Counted from the stretch's first letter, positions 11,443 through 22,173 are shown. The stretch: DNA of 64,000 nucleotides from Xanthostigma xanthostigma (GCA_963575645.1 OY754468.1:5704001-5768000); one strand, 5' to 3'. Translations and numbers: made by a program. Notes: generated from the letters alone by a model not told the origin.

Positions 11443-11504
11443 TACTTTTCCTTAGCTACGCAGCAAAATTCAATTGAATTTTGCTGCGTAGCTAAGGAAA
11501 AGTA
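11443..11504. repeat. Perfect spacerless 62-base palindrome
   Basis: The left half TACTTTTCCTTAGCTACG.. and the right half are exact reverse complements, meeting at the centre AATT with no loop. No mismatches were seen by eye. Confidence 0.92.
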
Positions 11505-12296
11505 ATTTTGGCGATATAACACAAGAGAGACAGTTTATGTAACAATACTTTACTTCGCCCACCAGCAGTTGAGTTTGAGTGCAATAATGTTTTTCACTTG
11601 TTACATAAAAGTAGATAAAATAACGAAAAAAATGGCGTCTGGTTTAGGTCGATACGTCAATTAGAACCAAAGTTATGGGAGATTTAAAAAACATCGTTTT
11701 CCCCGCTCCTACCGGTTCTAATTGACCCACCGCGTCCAGCTTCCGGTGCAAAGAAGGGGACTTTAGTAAAGCTATAAAAAGAAAATTAAGCTCCTAGCTG
11801 CAATGTTTTTTTAAAAAATAGCATTAAATTTTTCAAAATTCCGCGCACTAAAATGGCGATATCTCGCGAACGGGTTTTCTGATCAGATCCGGTCTGGAAC
11901 GAGCTTACGCGGATTCTTTTTCTGTACAACTTTCGCTGGAACATTCCCCCCCCCCCCCCCCCGATTGTAATGGCCGAGTTATGGGACAAAAACGGGTTTA
12001 GCGGAACTTTAAAGCGGCATATCCCCTGCCTCGCCCACCGACATGTGGTCACAAACTATACCAAAATCTTGGGGAGCTCGACTTTTGTAGGAAACATTTT
12101 TCGATTCGATCAGACACACCGAATTCAAGGCTTTTTTCTTTACTAAAAAAATGCCTTTTATGACATTGAACATTTTCCGGAAATTTGTGGAAAATTTTCC
12201 TCCCACATCACTAATGATAGGTCCATTTATATTTTACGTCTTTGGCTATAGCCTAGCTAGCCTATTTAGAAACCAGCCACTGAGCACGAATCTATA
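11505..12296. other. Unassigned; contains C homopolymer
   Basis: No gene is recognised. A run of about 16-18 C lies at about 11946-11962. Words such as GATATCTCGCGAACGGG suggest dispersed repeat material. Confidence 0.45.
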
Positions 12297-12953
12297 GGTA
12301 CTAATATATAAAGCTGAAGAGTTTGTTTGTTTGTTTTATAGAGGACGGCTATAGGCTATATAATATCACGTTACGACCAATAAGAGCGAAGCATCAATGA
12401 AAAATGTTGCAAAATGTATCTCAAAAATAAGCTTCTATTTAGGTGAAATGCCGTAACTAAATATACCAATATTAGCGTTGCACATCAGAAGCCCGGCTGG
12501 CTCAGTCGGTAGAAAATAAGGGTCGTGGGTTCGAGCCCCACGTTGGGCGAAAATATTTTCATTTTTTTTTATTTTCCATATTACTTTCTTATATTTAAAT
12601 TTATTTTAATTTTATTTATGACTAATTAAAATTAAATAAATCTAATTAATAGCTCATTTGAAAACTGTTATAACTATAGGGACCTATATAAAAATAATTT
12701 ACCTGCAGTTTTTTCAATTAAATATTTATTATATTTTTTAAATCCAGTAATTATTGATTTAAAAGAAATTTATTATCTATAGTTATATTATACTGCTTTT
12801 TATCGACAAAAACTTTTGAACGGTAACTCCGATCATCATGAAATTTGGACACAACATTCATCTCGGTAAACTAAGATGAATGTGCGTACTTATGCCACTC
12901 CCTTCCCCGTTCGTTCTTTTGCACCCGGGTGAAACCGGGCGGGACCGTTAGTT
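12297..12953 (+). mobile_element. tRNA-Lys-bearing element, copy A
   Basis: It runs from ACTAATATATAAAGCTG to GGGCGGGACCGTTAG. Copy B at 38601-39345 and copy C at 62388-62738, both reversed, share both ends. A tRNA-Lys-like module sits in the middle, 195 bases from the left end, rather than at one end as in ordinary SINEs. It is noncoding. Confidence 0.75.
12491..12549 (+). pseudogene. tRNA-Lys-like pseudogene, anticodon arm deleted
   Basis: The acceptor arm (GCCCGGC against GTTGGGC), the D arm with box A (TGGCTCAGTCGG), and the T arm with box B (GGTTCGAGCCCC) match eukaryotic tRNA-Lys. The anticodon stem and loop are replaced by a short AAATAAG, leaving 59 bases. It cannot be a working tRNA. 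Box A and box B remain and could still be recognised by RNA polymerase III. Confidence 0.8.
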
Positions 12954-13053
12954 TCAAATAAAGAATTTTAGACGGTTCTCCGACTGATTTTCTTCGTCTT
13001 TACACAATGCGTTTTTTTATTTGTTTACTTTTCAATTATAAATTTTTATTAGA

Positions 13054-13111
13054 TTATCCCCAGTGCGCACCGCACTGGGGATAAGGTTTAGCAACGCACC
13101 GTTGCTAAACC
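13054..13111. repeat. Twin GC-rich hairpins with identical loops
   Basis: TTATCCCCAGTGCG-CAC-CGCACTGGGGATAA (13054-13084) is immediately followed by GGTTTAGCAACG-CAC-CGTTGCTAAACC (13085-13111). The stems are 14 and 12 perfect pairs, both with the loop CAC. They stand out from AT-rich flanks. Confidence 0.9.
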
Positions 13112-13424
13112 GTGCACGCAATTCCGATGCGTTAACAAACCTTTGTATAGTAGAGTCAAGATTATTATGTAGTTTAATTGGCAATTCAGATTGATCTATA
13201 TACCTAAGGTAGTTGTTAAATCATCAGCACACATATTAAATGTGGCTGCGACGGGGCTACAGGGATCGGCTAGCGCGGCATTGTAGTGATAAACTTTTAA
13301 CAGCTCTCATCGGTTGGCTCTTTTGTTCGGTGTGTGTCTCTTTTATGACTACGTCATACATTAACAATGACTATGTGTGAAAAACCGTTGGTGACGCACA
13401 GTGAATCGGTACGTATCTATAATA
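13112..13424. other. Unassigned
   Basis: No gene, RNA or repeat copy is recognised between the twin hairpins and the THAP-exon element. Confidence 0.4.
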
Positions 13425-13515
13425 ATAGCAATTGCTTTTTACAATTCTGAAATTGTTGATTTTAAAAATATTTGAGTTTGAAAAGTTTAGCCCGGCGTGT
13501 AGCAATGACATTGTT

Positions 13516-14077
13516 TATACGCTAGGAAAGTATCTTTGACACGCGATCTTTGCGCCATCTCGTGTTTGATTTTTTAAAATCTGGTTCAGTCAAAACTTAC
13601 AAAACATGGAAACCAGCGTTATTCTTAATTATAAAAAAATATTTACGCAAAATGTTATTAAAAAAACTATATAAATGATATTCATTTTTTATTTCAAAAC
13701 TTCTGAAATCTTATTTTTGTTAACAAAATAACAGTTATGATATTTTCATGTATTTAATAATGATTACAGACGTAAAATAAAATTTAATTACCCTTGACGA
13801 CGTACTGTTGCAATCCATTTTTTTCCATCTCTGATTCATAAAAAAATCCTGGAAAACGGTGGAATTGTAATTCTGGATGTTTAGTTGGTGTATCTTTACA
13901 ATCAACAACACAGCACTTCCGATTTGATAGCTTTTTACCCATTTTATTCAACAATTATTCCTTATTAAAATGCTCGTATAACATATGACACTAAGGTTTT
14001 GGCTGATCCAGAATTAAAAAAAAAACACACGTAAGGGCGCAAATGTCGCTTGTCGAAAGTAACTTTCCTAGCGTATA
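13516..14077 (-). mobile_element. THAP-exon MITE, copy 1
   Basis: The terminal inverted repeats begin TATACGCTAGGAAAGT and are about 38 bases long with a few mismatches. On the minus strand, near 13800-13950, a frame starts MGKKLSNRKCCVVDC and continues to ELQFHRFPG. This is the start of a THAP zinc finger (C..C then the FHRFP box). A one-base shift then leads to KKWIATVRRQ and a splice-donor-like GGTAATT. The element thus keeps a decayed first exon of a THAP-type (P-like) transposase. Copy 2 lies at 15051-15610. Similarity extends about 90 bases left of the inverted repeat in both copies. Confidence 0.6.
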
Positions 14078-14096
14078 TAGCGATTCCATGGCAGTT

Positions 14097-14765
14097 TTAG
14101 TCCAGTCAAAATAAACATTTCAATTTACTACAATTCGCATAGAGCTGAAAATTGGTACACGTCTTAAGTACACTATAATAAATAAAATATCAAAAGTTCC
14201 CACTAATTCTACATCTGCTTCAAAATTTATTTAAGGTCAAATGTCAAAAGTATCAGTTTTTTGCACATTTCTCGTAAACGGTAAATGTTATCTAAAAATA
14301 GGTCAGACTAAAGTTGTAAATTATGCAATTGTCTACAAAAATTGTTCTTATAATTTTTTCCTACGAATCACTATTTATGAGATATGGGACCAAAATGTCT
14401 ACGTACAGAACGTATTTATCAAAAATTAAATAATTTGCATATTAGTATTTTCGATGCATGAAATCACAATTTCAAAAGAATGGTGATTCGTAGGAAAAAA
14501 AGTATAAAAACAATTCTTGTAGACAATTGCATGATCTACATCTTTTGTCTGACCTATTTTTAGGTAACATTTACCGTTTACGAGAACAGTGCAAAAAACC
14601 GATACTTTTAACCTTTGACCTTGAATAATTTTCTAGAAGATGTAGGATCGGTGGGGCTTTTTGATATCTCATTTGTAATAGTGTACCTAAGACCTGTACC
14701 AATGTTTAGCTCTATGCAATTATTGTAAACCTAACACTATATTTTTGTCTATTTTGACCGGGATA
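14097..14765. mobile_element. Foldback element with ~275-base arms
   Basis: The left arm from CCAGTCAAAATAAAC and the right arm ending TTTTGACCGGG pair over most of their length. Examples are AAAAATAGGTCAGAC against GTCTGACCTATTTTT. The loop is at about 14380-14470. The open frame at 14241-14429 is arm sequence, not a gene. Confidence 0.75.
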
Positions 14766-15050
14766 TTTCCCAGATTCTAATCCCAGAAATGTATCAATTA
14801 GATAATATTTAGTTTAAAAATAATGATTTAAAAAAATGTATAATTGAATATAGCCTATTATTATTATAGACTATTAGTGACCTTCAAAAAATAAATAAAA
14901 ATATCTCTTTGCACATTGATAACTCGTTACCTACACCAATGGCGGTTGACAGTTTGACTAGAGCAATTGCCTTTTACAATTCTAAAATTGTTTGTTTTTA
15001 AAATATTTTCTTAAAACATCATAACCGGTCGCATCAATATTGACTAGCAT
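14766..15050. other. Unassigned
   Basis: The last 100 bases (from about 14955) are the left flank shared with THAP-exon copy 1. Nothing else is recognised. Confidence 0.4.
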
Positions 15051-15610
15051 TTTACGCTAGGAAAATATCTTTGACACGCGTCCTTTGCGCCATCTCGTGT
15101 TTGATTTTTTAAAATCTGGTTCAGTCAAAACTTACAAACACATGGAAACCAGCCTTATTCACTATAAAAAATATTTGCGCACAATGTTAGTAACAGAAAC
15201 TACATAAATGATAAACATTTTTTATTTCAAGATTTTTAAATCTTATTTTTGTTAACAAAATAGCAATTATGATATTTTTCATGTATTTAATAATGATTAC
15301 AGGCTTAAAATAAAATTTATTTACCCTTGACGACGTACTGCTGCAATCCATTTCTTTCCTCTCTAATTTGTAAAAAAATCCAGGAAAACGGTGGAATTGT
15401 AATTCTGGATTTTTAGTTCGTTTATCTTTATAATCAACAACCCTGTACTTTCGAATTGATAGCTTTTTTCCCATTTTATTCAACAATTAATCCTTATTAA
15501 AATGCACGTATAATATATGACACTAAGGTTTTGGCTGAACCAGAATTTAAAAAAAAAAAACACGAGAGGGCGCAAATGTCGCTTGTCAAAAGATACTTTC
15601 CTAGCGTATA
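15051..15610 (-). mobile_element. THAP-exon MITE, copy 2
   Basis: It has the same inverted ends as copy 1 (TACGCTAGGAAAATATC.. and ..TACTTTCCTAGCGTATA). The minus-strand frame starts MGKKLSIRKYRVVDY, reaches ELQFHRFPG and after a shift reads KKWIAAVRRQ before GGTAAAT. Two zinc-ligand cysteines are changed to tyrosine here (CC..C became YR..Y), so the finger is dead. Direct repeat of copy 1, 1.5 kb apart. Confidence 0.6.
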
Positions 15611-15765
15611 CTAATATTATAAAGAGAGAGTTCGAATTTTGTGAATTTGTAGCGGAGGGTAAACCCCGAAACCAATGCACCGCTTTGAAAAATTCTTTCA
15701 ACATATTTTGAAAGGTACATTACTCCAGATCAACATAGGCTATATAGGTAATTATGTATATATGT
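15611..15765 (+). mobile_element. Dispersed element fragment (CTAATATTATAAAGAG end)
   Basis: It begins CTAATATTATAAAGAGAG, the end motif shared by family 1 and the tRNA-Lys elements. It carries ATTTTGAAAGGTACATTACTCC. It is cut on the right by the LINE. Confidence 0.45.
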
Positions 15766-16989
15766 AATAATTATATAGAAATGGATAACATAAAATACAA
15801 TACCGATTTTTTATGCTACACCGAGCACTGGTTAAAAAATAATGAAATAGAAAAACATTATATTGAAGGGTATACTCTCGTCGATTATTTTAGTAGACAA
15901 AATTTTATTAGAGGAGGTGTTTGTGTATACGTGAAAAGAGGGTTAAATGATTTGAAATGTGAATCTTTAAAACTACAAAACTATTGTGAAGAAAAAAACA
16001 TTGAGATATGTGGAATAAAATGTATTTACAATAAATTCAAATTCATCATCGTTACAGTATACAGAGCACCAACAGGTGATTTTAATGTATTTATTAATAA
16101 TTTAACGATTACTCTAGACGACATTTTTAATATAAATGTGCCAATATTTGTAGTAGGAGATTTTAATATTGATTTTGCAAAAAATTCGAATGAAAAGAAT
16201 ATTTTAATTAACTTATTAGGAATGTATAATATTATTTATACTGTTCATGAATATACAAGAATAACGTTAAAAACCAGTACAACAATTGACAATATCTGCA
16301 CAAATATACAAACTGATCATGAAACAACAGTAGAACCAACCTATTATTCTGATCACAATTTACAAATTATTAAATTCAAAATACCTGAAAGTTATAGAAA
16401 ACCGAAACAATTATTATTTAGAAGAACATTTTCTGACACTAATAAAAAATATTTTTTACATCAATTAGAGAAGGAAAACTGGCAAGAAGTATACAGCACA
16501 CAAAACAACATACATGACAAATGTTTGTATTTCATAAACACATTAAATTATTATATTAATACATGTTTTCCTAAACAGAAAGCGAATCAATATTCTTCAA
16601 ACAAAACTAAAAAATGGGTCACTAATGAAATCATATCATCCAGTAATGAGCTTAGAGCTTTGAATAGCTTGACAAAAATACACGAAACGAACAATCTTAA
16701 AACAATATACAAACAAGAAAAAAAGAAACACATGAATTTGGTAAGGAGAACAAAACAAAATTATTTTAAACACCTGATTGAAAATTCAAATAATAAATCT
16801 AAAACTTCATGGCAGATAATTAATAATCTAAGCAATAAAGAAAACAAATCACAAGCGAAAGACATAATATGTCTTAAGACCGAGAATGGAACTATAACCG
16901 ATATGAATTTCATTAGCGACCATCTAAATAAGATTTTTGAACGACAACCATTTGAAATAATAAAAAATATAACAAATGTCGACCCCTAG
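15754..16989 (+). pseudogene. LINE APE-type endonuclease domain
   Basis: The protein segment shows TEHWL near residue 23, VYRAPTGDF near 104, the catalytic-type VVGDFNIDF near 137 and YYSDHNLQ near 197, in the order of apurinic endonuclease domains of jockey-group LINEs. This enzyme nicks target DNA to prime reverse transcription. The usual N-terminal strand before TEHWL is missing. The frame closes at a TAG created by the first frameshift, just before the RT domain. No upstream promoter is seen. Confidence 0.85.
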
Positions 16990-17000
16990 AAATTCCTAGC

Positions 17001-18215
17001 ATGAATAATAATAGTATATTTTTTTATCCAGTAAATGAAACAGAATGCCTAGATATAATCTCTTCATTAAATAGTTCAGCAACAATAGATACAAATGAAA
17101 TCAGTAATAATTTACTTAAAGACTTTAAACAGTTATTGGTAAAGCCAATAACATATCTTATTAATATATGTTTACAAGAAAGTGTTTTTCCTGATATTCT
17201 GAAAATTGCAATTGTCAAGCCAATTTTTAAAAATGGTGACCCCAAATGCGCGGAAAATTATAGGCCTGTGTGCATGGTATCGTGTATCTCTAAACTGATC
17301 GAAAAAGTGATGTATTTAAGAACCGAAAGTTTTTTAAATATAAATAATTTAATAAATAATGTACAACATGGCTTCCTAAGAAACAAATCTACAAGCACTG
17401 CAACTTGCGATTTCTTATCCGAAATTTTAAATGCGTTGGACAATGATTTTATTACAGCCGGTATATTTTGCGATTTAAGTAACGCGTTCCAATGTGTAGA
17501 CCACAACAAACTATTGAATAAACTAGAAAAATATGGAATACGAGGTGAGCCACTAAATCTGTTTCGTAGCTATCTAACAAACAGAAAACAATATGTATCA
17601 TTGACCGCTAAAAATGGAACCGTATTCAAATCATCAAAACTGCCAATTACAATAGGGGTGCCACAAAGTAGCATATTGGGACCGTTGCTGTACATTATTT
17701 ATGTAAATGACCTATCTATGAAAATAGTCAATATTAATACCAACATTGTTATGTACGCAGATGATACGTCAATCATCCTAAAAGCAGAAAGTAATAGTGA
17801 ATTGCAGGAATTAGCAAAAGACACCATGAATAAGCTACTGCACTGGTTTAATGCCAACAATCTTCATTTAAACATCGCTAAAACCAATTACATTCACTTT
17901 AAAAACAAAATTAATAAACAGGAAATAAATTTGAACCTCTCCATAAACAATAACAAAATAACTAAAGTAACATCTGTTAAATTTCTAGGATTGTGGTTAG
18001 AAAACACGGTTGATTGGCGTATCCACTGTGACAATTTATGTAAAAAACTTAAAACAATTTGTTTCGTTTTGATCAGTCTTAGAGATCAAGTACCTACTAG
18101 TACTCTTATATCAATATATTATGCTCAAGTTTATTCACTAATTAGTTACGGAATCACTATCTGGGGAAATTTTTCATCGCATCTTAATGCAAAAACGCAG
18201 CTTGCGTATAATTGA
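17001..18215 (+). pseudogene. LINE reverse transcriptase domain
   Basis: RT motifs appear in order: KPIFKNGDP and ENYRPVCMVSCISKL, QHGFLRNKSTSTA, motif A region FCDLSNAFQCVDH, motif B GVPQSSILGPLLY and the catalytic YADDTS near residue 253. Two departures from consensus may weaken it: AFQ for AFD in motif A and PQSS for PQGS in motif B. The frame closes at 18215. The true continuation, LQKRSLRIIERL, lies one base out of frame from about 18187. Confidence 0.87.
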
Positions 18216-18573
18216 GAGGCTAAATCAGAGAGAATCTTGTAAAGATACGTTTAAAAAACTTGAAATATTAACTTTACCATGCATTTATATATTACAATGC
18301 TTAATAGATATAAAAAATAATTACACAGAATTAGAACACAATAACATAAGTCATAACTATTTCACAAGACATGGCACGGACTTAAGAACGCCTAAACACA
18401 AATCAGCTCTTTATGAGAAAGGACCTAGATATTGGGGTCACAAATTTTATAATCATTTACCTGCTGACATAAAAAATATAAAATCAATCAAATGTTTCAA
18501 ACAAAATTGCAAAAAAATCTTATTAGGAAAATGCTATTATAATTATGAGGAATTTTTAAGGGACACTTTTTAA
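18187..18573 (+). pseudogene. LINE ORF2 C-terminal tail
   Basis: It carries MQKRSLRIIERLN, then ILTLPCIYILQCL, YFTRHGTDLRTP and YWGHKFYNHLPADIK. This conserved tail follows the thumb in jockey/CR1-type ORF2 proteins. A homologous tail on the minus strand is at 32435-32701. It ends at a normal stop 100 bases before the 3' repeat. Confidence 0.8.
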
Positions 18574-18680
18574 AAAACGTACTTATTATGTAATCTATGT
18601 TTAACTAATGTATTTTATTCTTTGACGAATCCACATGCACGCGTGCATCACGGATCTAAATAAATTTGAATTTGAATATA

Positions 18681-19463
18681 ATATGTGCAAATTATCTATA
18701 AGGTTATGATAATAACCGTCAACAACTACCGAACTAAAGTTATTCGTGTTAATTTTACTTAGCTTTAAAATGTTTTCTAGACAACCGAAAACAATATTTC
18801 AGCACGAACCATGAACAAAACGACAAAAAATTATGCAAGCTTTGCTTACCTAGCCTTCCATTACAGCTACTATTTCCAACTCAAAAAGAGAGACAGAGAG
18901 GGAGAGAAACTGTAGATTATCTACGTTCGACAATTCATGTTAGCGTCGAAAACTCAAAACGACACTTAAACACACACCGATCACAAGTCCCATAATGAAA
19001 TTTAATTAGTTATTTATAGACGCTCGACAATTAAAATAATTAGTATTTAAATGAAAGTTAATCATACACAATTTGACACTATTAATAAATTTTAGAAGGT
19101 TTAACAAAACAAAATTGCATATTCAAGGAATGCGAGGCCAAAAACTGATCACTCTTGCACGTACAAGATACGCGTATACGAAGGAGTATGGTGTATAGAA
19201 TTAGCCTAGGAGATGCACAGGATTTCTTTATTATTTATACCGCACTGGTTACACGAAAATTTACTTTCGGATTTAAGAACAAACTATGACAAAACCAATC
19301 ATTTGATTATTTTGACCTAATTGAATGTCAAATTACCTTTCTTATGTAACAATGTCAAATTATTGTTACACGGTAGAACTGTATTCTTTCTCTCTTTATG
19401 TATCTATTTTAAATAATTTTGTGTAGGTAAAGAAACTGATGGATATTTCTTTTTCTTCTATAC
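18681..19463. other. Unassigned
   Basis: No gene is seen. A short word TAGACGCTCGACAATTAA (about 19018-19035) matches the reverse of the small repeat described at 29164-29220. Confidence 0.4.
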
Positions 19464-19750
19464 CAGGCGTGGACCAATGACGGTCCGCGGGCCGGATCCG
19501 GCCCGCAGTAGACTCTTGTCCGGCCCGCGAAGCATTTTATAAATATAAAAGCGAAAATAGTTTGCCAATATGATTTGGTTTATTAAAAAAAATTTAGAAA
19601 AACAGTAAATAGCAAGGGCCACAACACACGAATAAAGACTTTTTCTTTGCGGAAATGAAAGGACCTTTTTTTTGGTCTCCAAATTTTTGGCCCACGGTCA
19701 TATTTTCATCAGCAATGTGGCCCGACGATCAAAAGATTTGCCCGCCCCTG
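19464..19750. mobile_element. Non-autonomous hAT element, 287 bp
   Basis: It is flanked by the perfect 8-bp duplication TTCTATAC (19456-19463 and 19751-19758). The ends are CAGGCGTGGACCAATG and TTTGCCCGCCCCTG, hAT-type termini. The GC-rich CGGGCCGGATCCGGCCCG palindrome is near the left end. It inserted exactly at the end motif of the family 1 element that follows. Confidence 0.88.
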
Positions 19751-19758
19751 TTCTATAC

Positions 19759-19958
19759 TAATATTATAAAGAGGTCAAGTTTAGATGTAGGAGGTAATCT
19801 CTAAAACTACTCATCCGATTTCAAAATTTGAACCTTAAGGATGGACATAGACTAAGTATATATTATCGCGTTAAAATAAAAGCGCTTTTCGTGGAGACCA
19901 GTTTTGCAACATAAGTCGACAAAAAAACGGTGGCAATCTACAAATTCGGGCGTAACAA
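19759..19958 (-). mobile_element. Short interspersed element, family 1, reverse copy
   Basis: It is the reverse complement of 1168-1413 from the TAATATTATAAAGAGG end through the GTCGAC word. It then diverges into a stretch with CAGACAGACAGAC (about 20139-20157), also typical of dispersed insect repeats. Confidence 0.65.
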
Positions 19959-20206
19959 TACGTCCCTATTTGAATCGGATTTTTTTCACAATTTCATGGG
20001 TTTTAATTTTTTTGAGCAGAACTCTAATTCTTTTTCTAAAATAAAAGTAGCCTAAGTTACTCCTTATAACATCAGCTATCTGCCAGTGAAAGTCCCATCA
20101 AAATCGGTCTAGTCATTTTGGAGATTAGCCGGAACAAATAGACAGACAGACAGACAAACATTTTAAAAATAGTTTTTTTTTTTTTTGTTATAAATGCCGT
20201 AGGTAT

Positions 20207-20460
20207 ACAGGGTGTCCCATTAAGAATGGGACATAGAACAACCGCAGATTCTCCAATTCAAAATAAAACGATTAAGAGAAATATGCTTAGATAAAATGTT
20301 ACTCGTTCCCGAAATACGGGGTGTTGAAGTTGAAAACTGAAAAATTATTAATGTCCATAATTTTTTTAATACACCGTATAATTTTACTCAAATCGGCACA
20401 CTTGTTAAATATCATAAAATGCACCTAACAATAAAAAAATTAGTTCAGTACGCTCTACCA
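20207..20460 (+). mobile_element. Half of a Tc1-like 'TACAGGGTGTCCC' element
   Basis: TATACAGGGTGTCCCATT at 20207 is a terminus related to the foldbacks at 28276 and 29561. The matching right terminus is not found. Confidence 0.4.
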
Positions 20461-21272
20461 GTGGCGTACGGCAGGAGTAAGTAATGCTTGTACCCCTTCT
20501 AAATGTTACGCCGCTGTCTAAATTTTAATTTTGACTATAATTTTAATTTTTTTGATATTTTATAAGTCAATAATGTACACTTGTTAGTTTGTTGTAAAGT
20601 CATTGGTTTTCGAGATATTCGCAGTTAAAGATAGATAGACATGTACTTTTTATTTGTATTATTATTAATAATATTCATTTTTACAATTTTGTCTTAAAAC
20701 CAAACTAATGTAATGAAATTTTTAAAAATTTTTTTTTCGCTGAAATGGACCCCTTGCAAGTTGTCGTCGACCCCTGGGGGTCGATATAGACCACTTTGGG
20801 AATCACTGGTATAGATAGTCGCGAATGGTTTTGTCAAAGAAAAAAGTTAAGTAAAGGAATAAATAAACGACCTAAAAAAGACTCACCGTTATTTATTTAT
20901 TCTTCAGGTGTGTTTAGATCTATATTAAACCAAAACTGTATCGTGTCCAGGCAAAAAATTGCAGGCGTTACAATATCCGAGGTTCAATAATATTGTTGGT
21001 CATGGCCATTGTCAACACTTTTGATTAAAATTAAATCACTTTTTTTAGTCAAGTATGTGTTTCTTTCACTGTAAGAATAGAGATAAAAGTCTGGTGGAAG
21101 GGTGAATTCAGTCAAAAATTTTAATTGAAATTAATTTTTGGTCTGATAGCAACGCACAACACACTCCCGCACGTAAAGACAAACAGTTTTTTGTTGAATG
21201 ATTCACAATTTTCTGAATTCATGCCCGGCCCTGAGCGCCTTATCTGAAAATGTTACAACTGAATGAAATTAA
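20461..21272. other. Unassigned; possible decayed hAT ends
   Basis: CAGTGGCGTACGGC at about 20459 and TTTGGGAATCACTG ending about 20809 look like hAT termini, but no matching duplication flanks them. No gene is recognised. Confidence 0.4.
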
Positions 21273-21347
21273 GGCCTAGCACACATGAAGAGCGTTCAAC
21301 GCGCGTTGGCCCAACGCGCGTTGAACGCCTCTCATATAAACTAGGCC
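21273..21347. mobile_element. 75-bp Harbinger-like micro-MITE
   Basis: It is flanked by TAA on both sides (21270-21272, 21348-21350). It begins GGCCTAGC and ends CTAGGCC, as in PIF/Harbinger elements with 3-bp TAA/TTA duplications. Its core is a 37-base palindrome, GCGTTCAACGCGCGTTGG with its complement around a single C (21292-21328). Confidence 0.7.
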
Positions 21348-21944
21348 TAAATAAATACTTAAAAAAAACACCTAAATTCCCTATAAATCCACCACTCTTC
21401 ATCGCCTTTTAAAATCAGAACGCTATAAAACGTGTATCTACTAGGAACATTATGTAATTAACTCGTAATACACAATTGTACAACCTATTGCAAATTGATT
21501 CTATGTACTTTTCCAAAAACATCGGTGTCTATCATTGACAGGATTTTTCAAAATATTTTATAGCGATACTTTATCAGATTGATATACTGGATGTTCGTTT
21601 CAAAGTGACCAGGATAAGTTTAAAATGTTTCGAGTTTAAGTTGTAACGAATCAAGGAGGGAAGTCGATGCGGCAAATACTTTTTGATGTGAAACATCTAT
21701 TGATGTGTTTGCCAGTAAATTCATGTGGTGACGGAAAAAGCATCACGCTCTTTTACGAATACCGTGATAAAATATTTGGGATGGTCTCATTTTACTATTA
21801 TACCAAAGAGCTGTAATTCCCGGGCAATGGCGAGTAAATACGGATATATTCAAGACAAACGTTGCGACATCGTATCATGGTCACTTTACTTAGAAGAATA
21901 AAAAAAAAGTAATTACCCGAAGTGCTTATTTTGCTAATAGGCAA
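21348..21944. other. Unassigned
   Basis: No gene, RNA or repeat boundary is recognised. Confidence 0.4.
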
Positions 21945-22173
21945 GACGGCGAGGAGTTTTGGGTGTATTTTTCGGGCACAGGCGAGATTATTGTTGGAAT
22001 CGCTTCGTTTTAGGGTGTAGTTCAACTCCCTAAGTTTGATTACAAATTGTTGGTGTGACGAAAATAACACCAACAATTTGTAAGCAACTACACCCTAAAA
22101 CGAGGCCATTCCAACAATAATCTCGCCTGTGCCCGAATAATACACTTTTCAATGTTTTCATCTCCTCGCCGTC
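21945..22173. repeat. Foldback with ~100-base arms
   Basis: The left arm starts GACGGCGAGGAG and the right arm ends CTCCTCGCCGTC. The inner arms ACAAATTGTTGGTGT and its complement surround a 10-base loop. Some asymmetric bulges are present, so it is ageing. Confidence 0.75.

Larger units (their letters stand above)
15766..18680 (+). pseudogene. 5'-truncated, frameshifted jockey/CR1-type LINE
   Basis: Three consecutive frames form one ORF2: endonuclease (15754-16989), reverse transcriptase (17001-18215) and a C-terminal tail (18187-18573). One-base shifts near 16982 (in GACCCCTAG) and near 18190 break it. Sequence starts inside the endonuclease at the TEHWL box, so ORF1 and the 5' end are missing. 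The 3' end carries a short TTTGAATTTGAAT repeat (about 18664) rather than a long poly-A, as in CR1/L2-like elements. The frames are otherwise free of stops, so the copy is fairly young. The exact clade needs a phylogeny of the RT domain. Confidence 0.85.

Noticed and set aside
20459-20809. hAT element between CAGTGGCGTACG and GGGAATCACTG
   Set aside because: The ends look right individually, but the flanking 8 bases do not match and the ends do not pair well.
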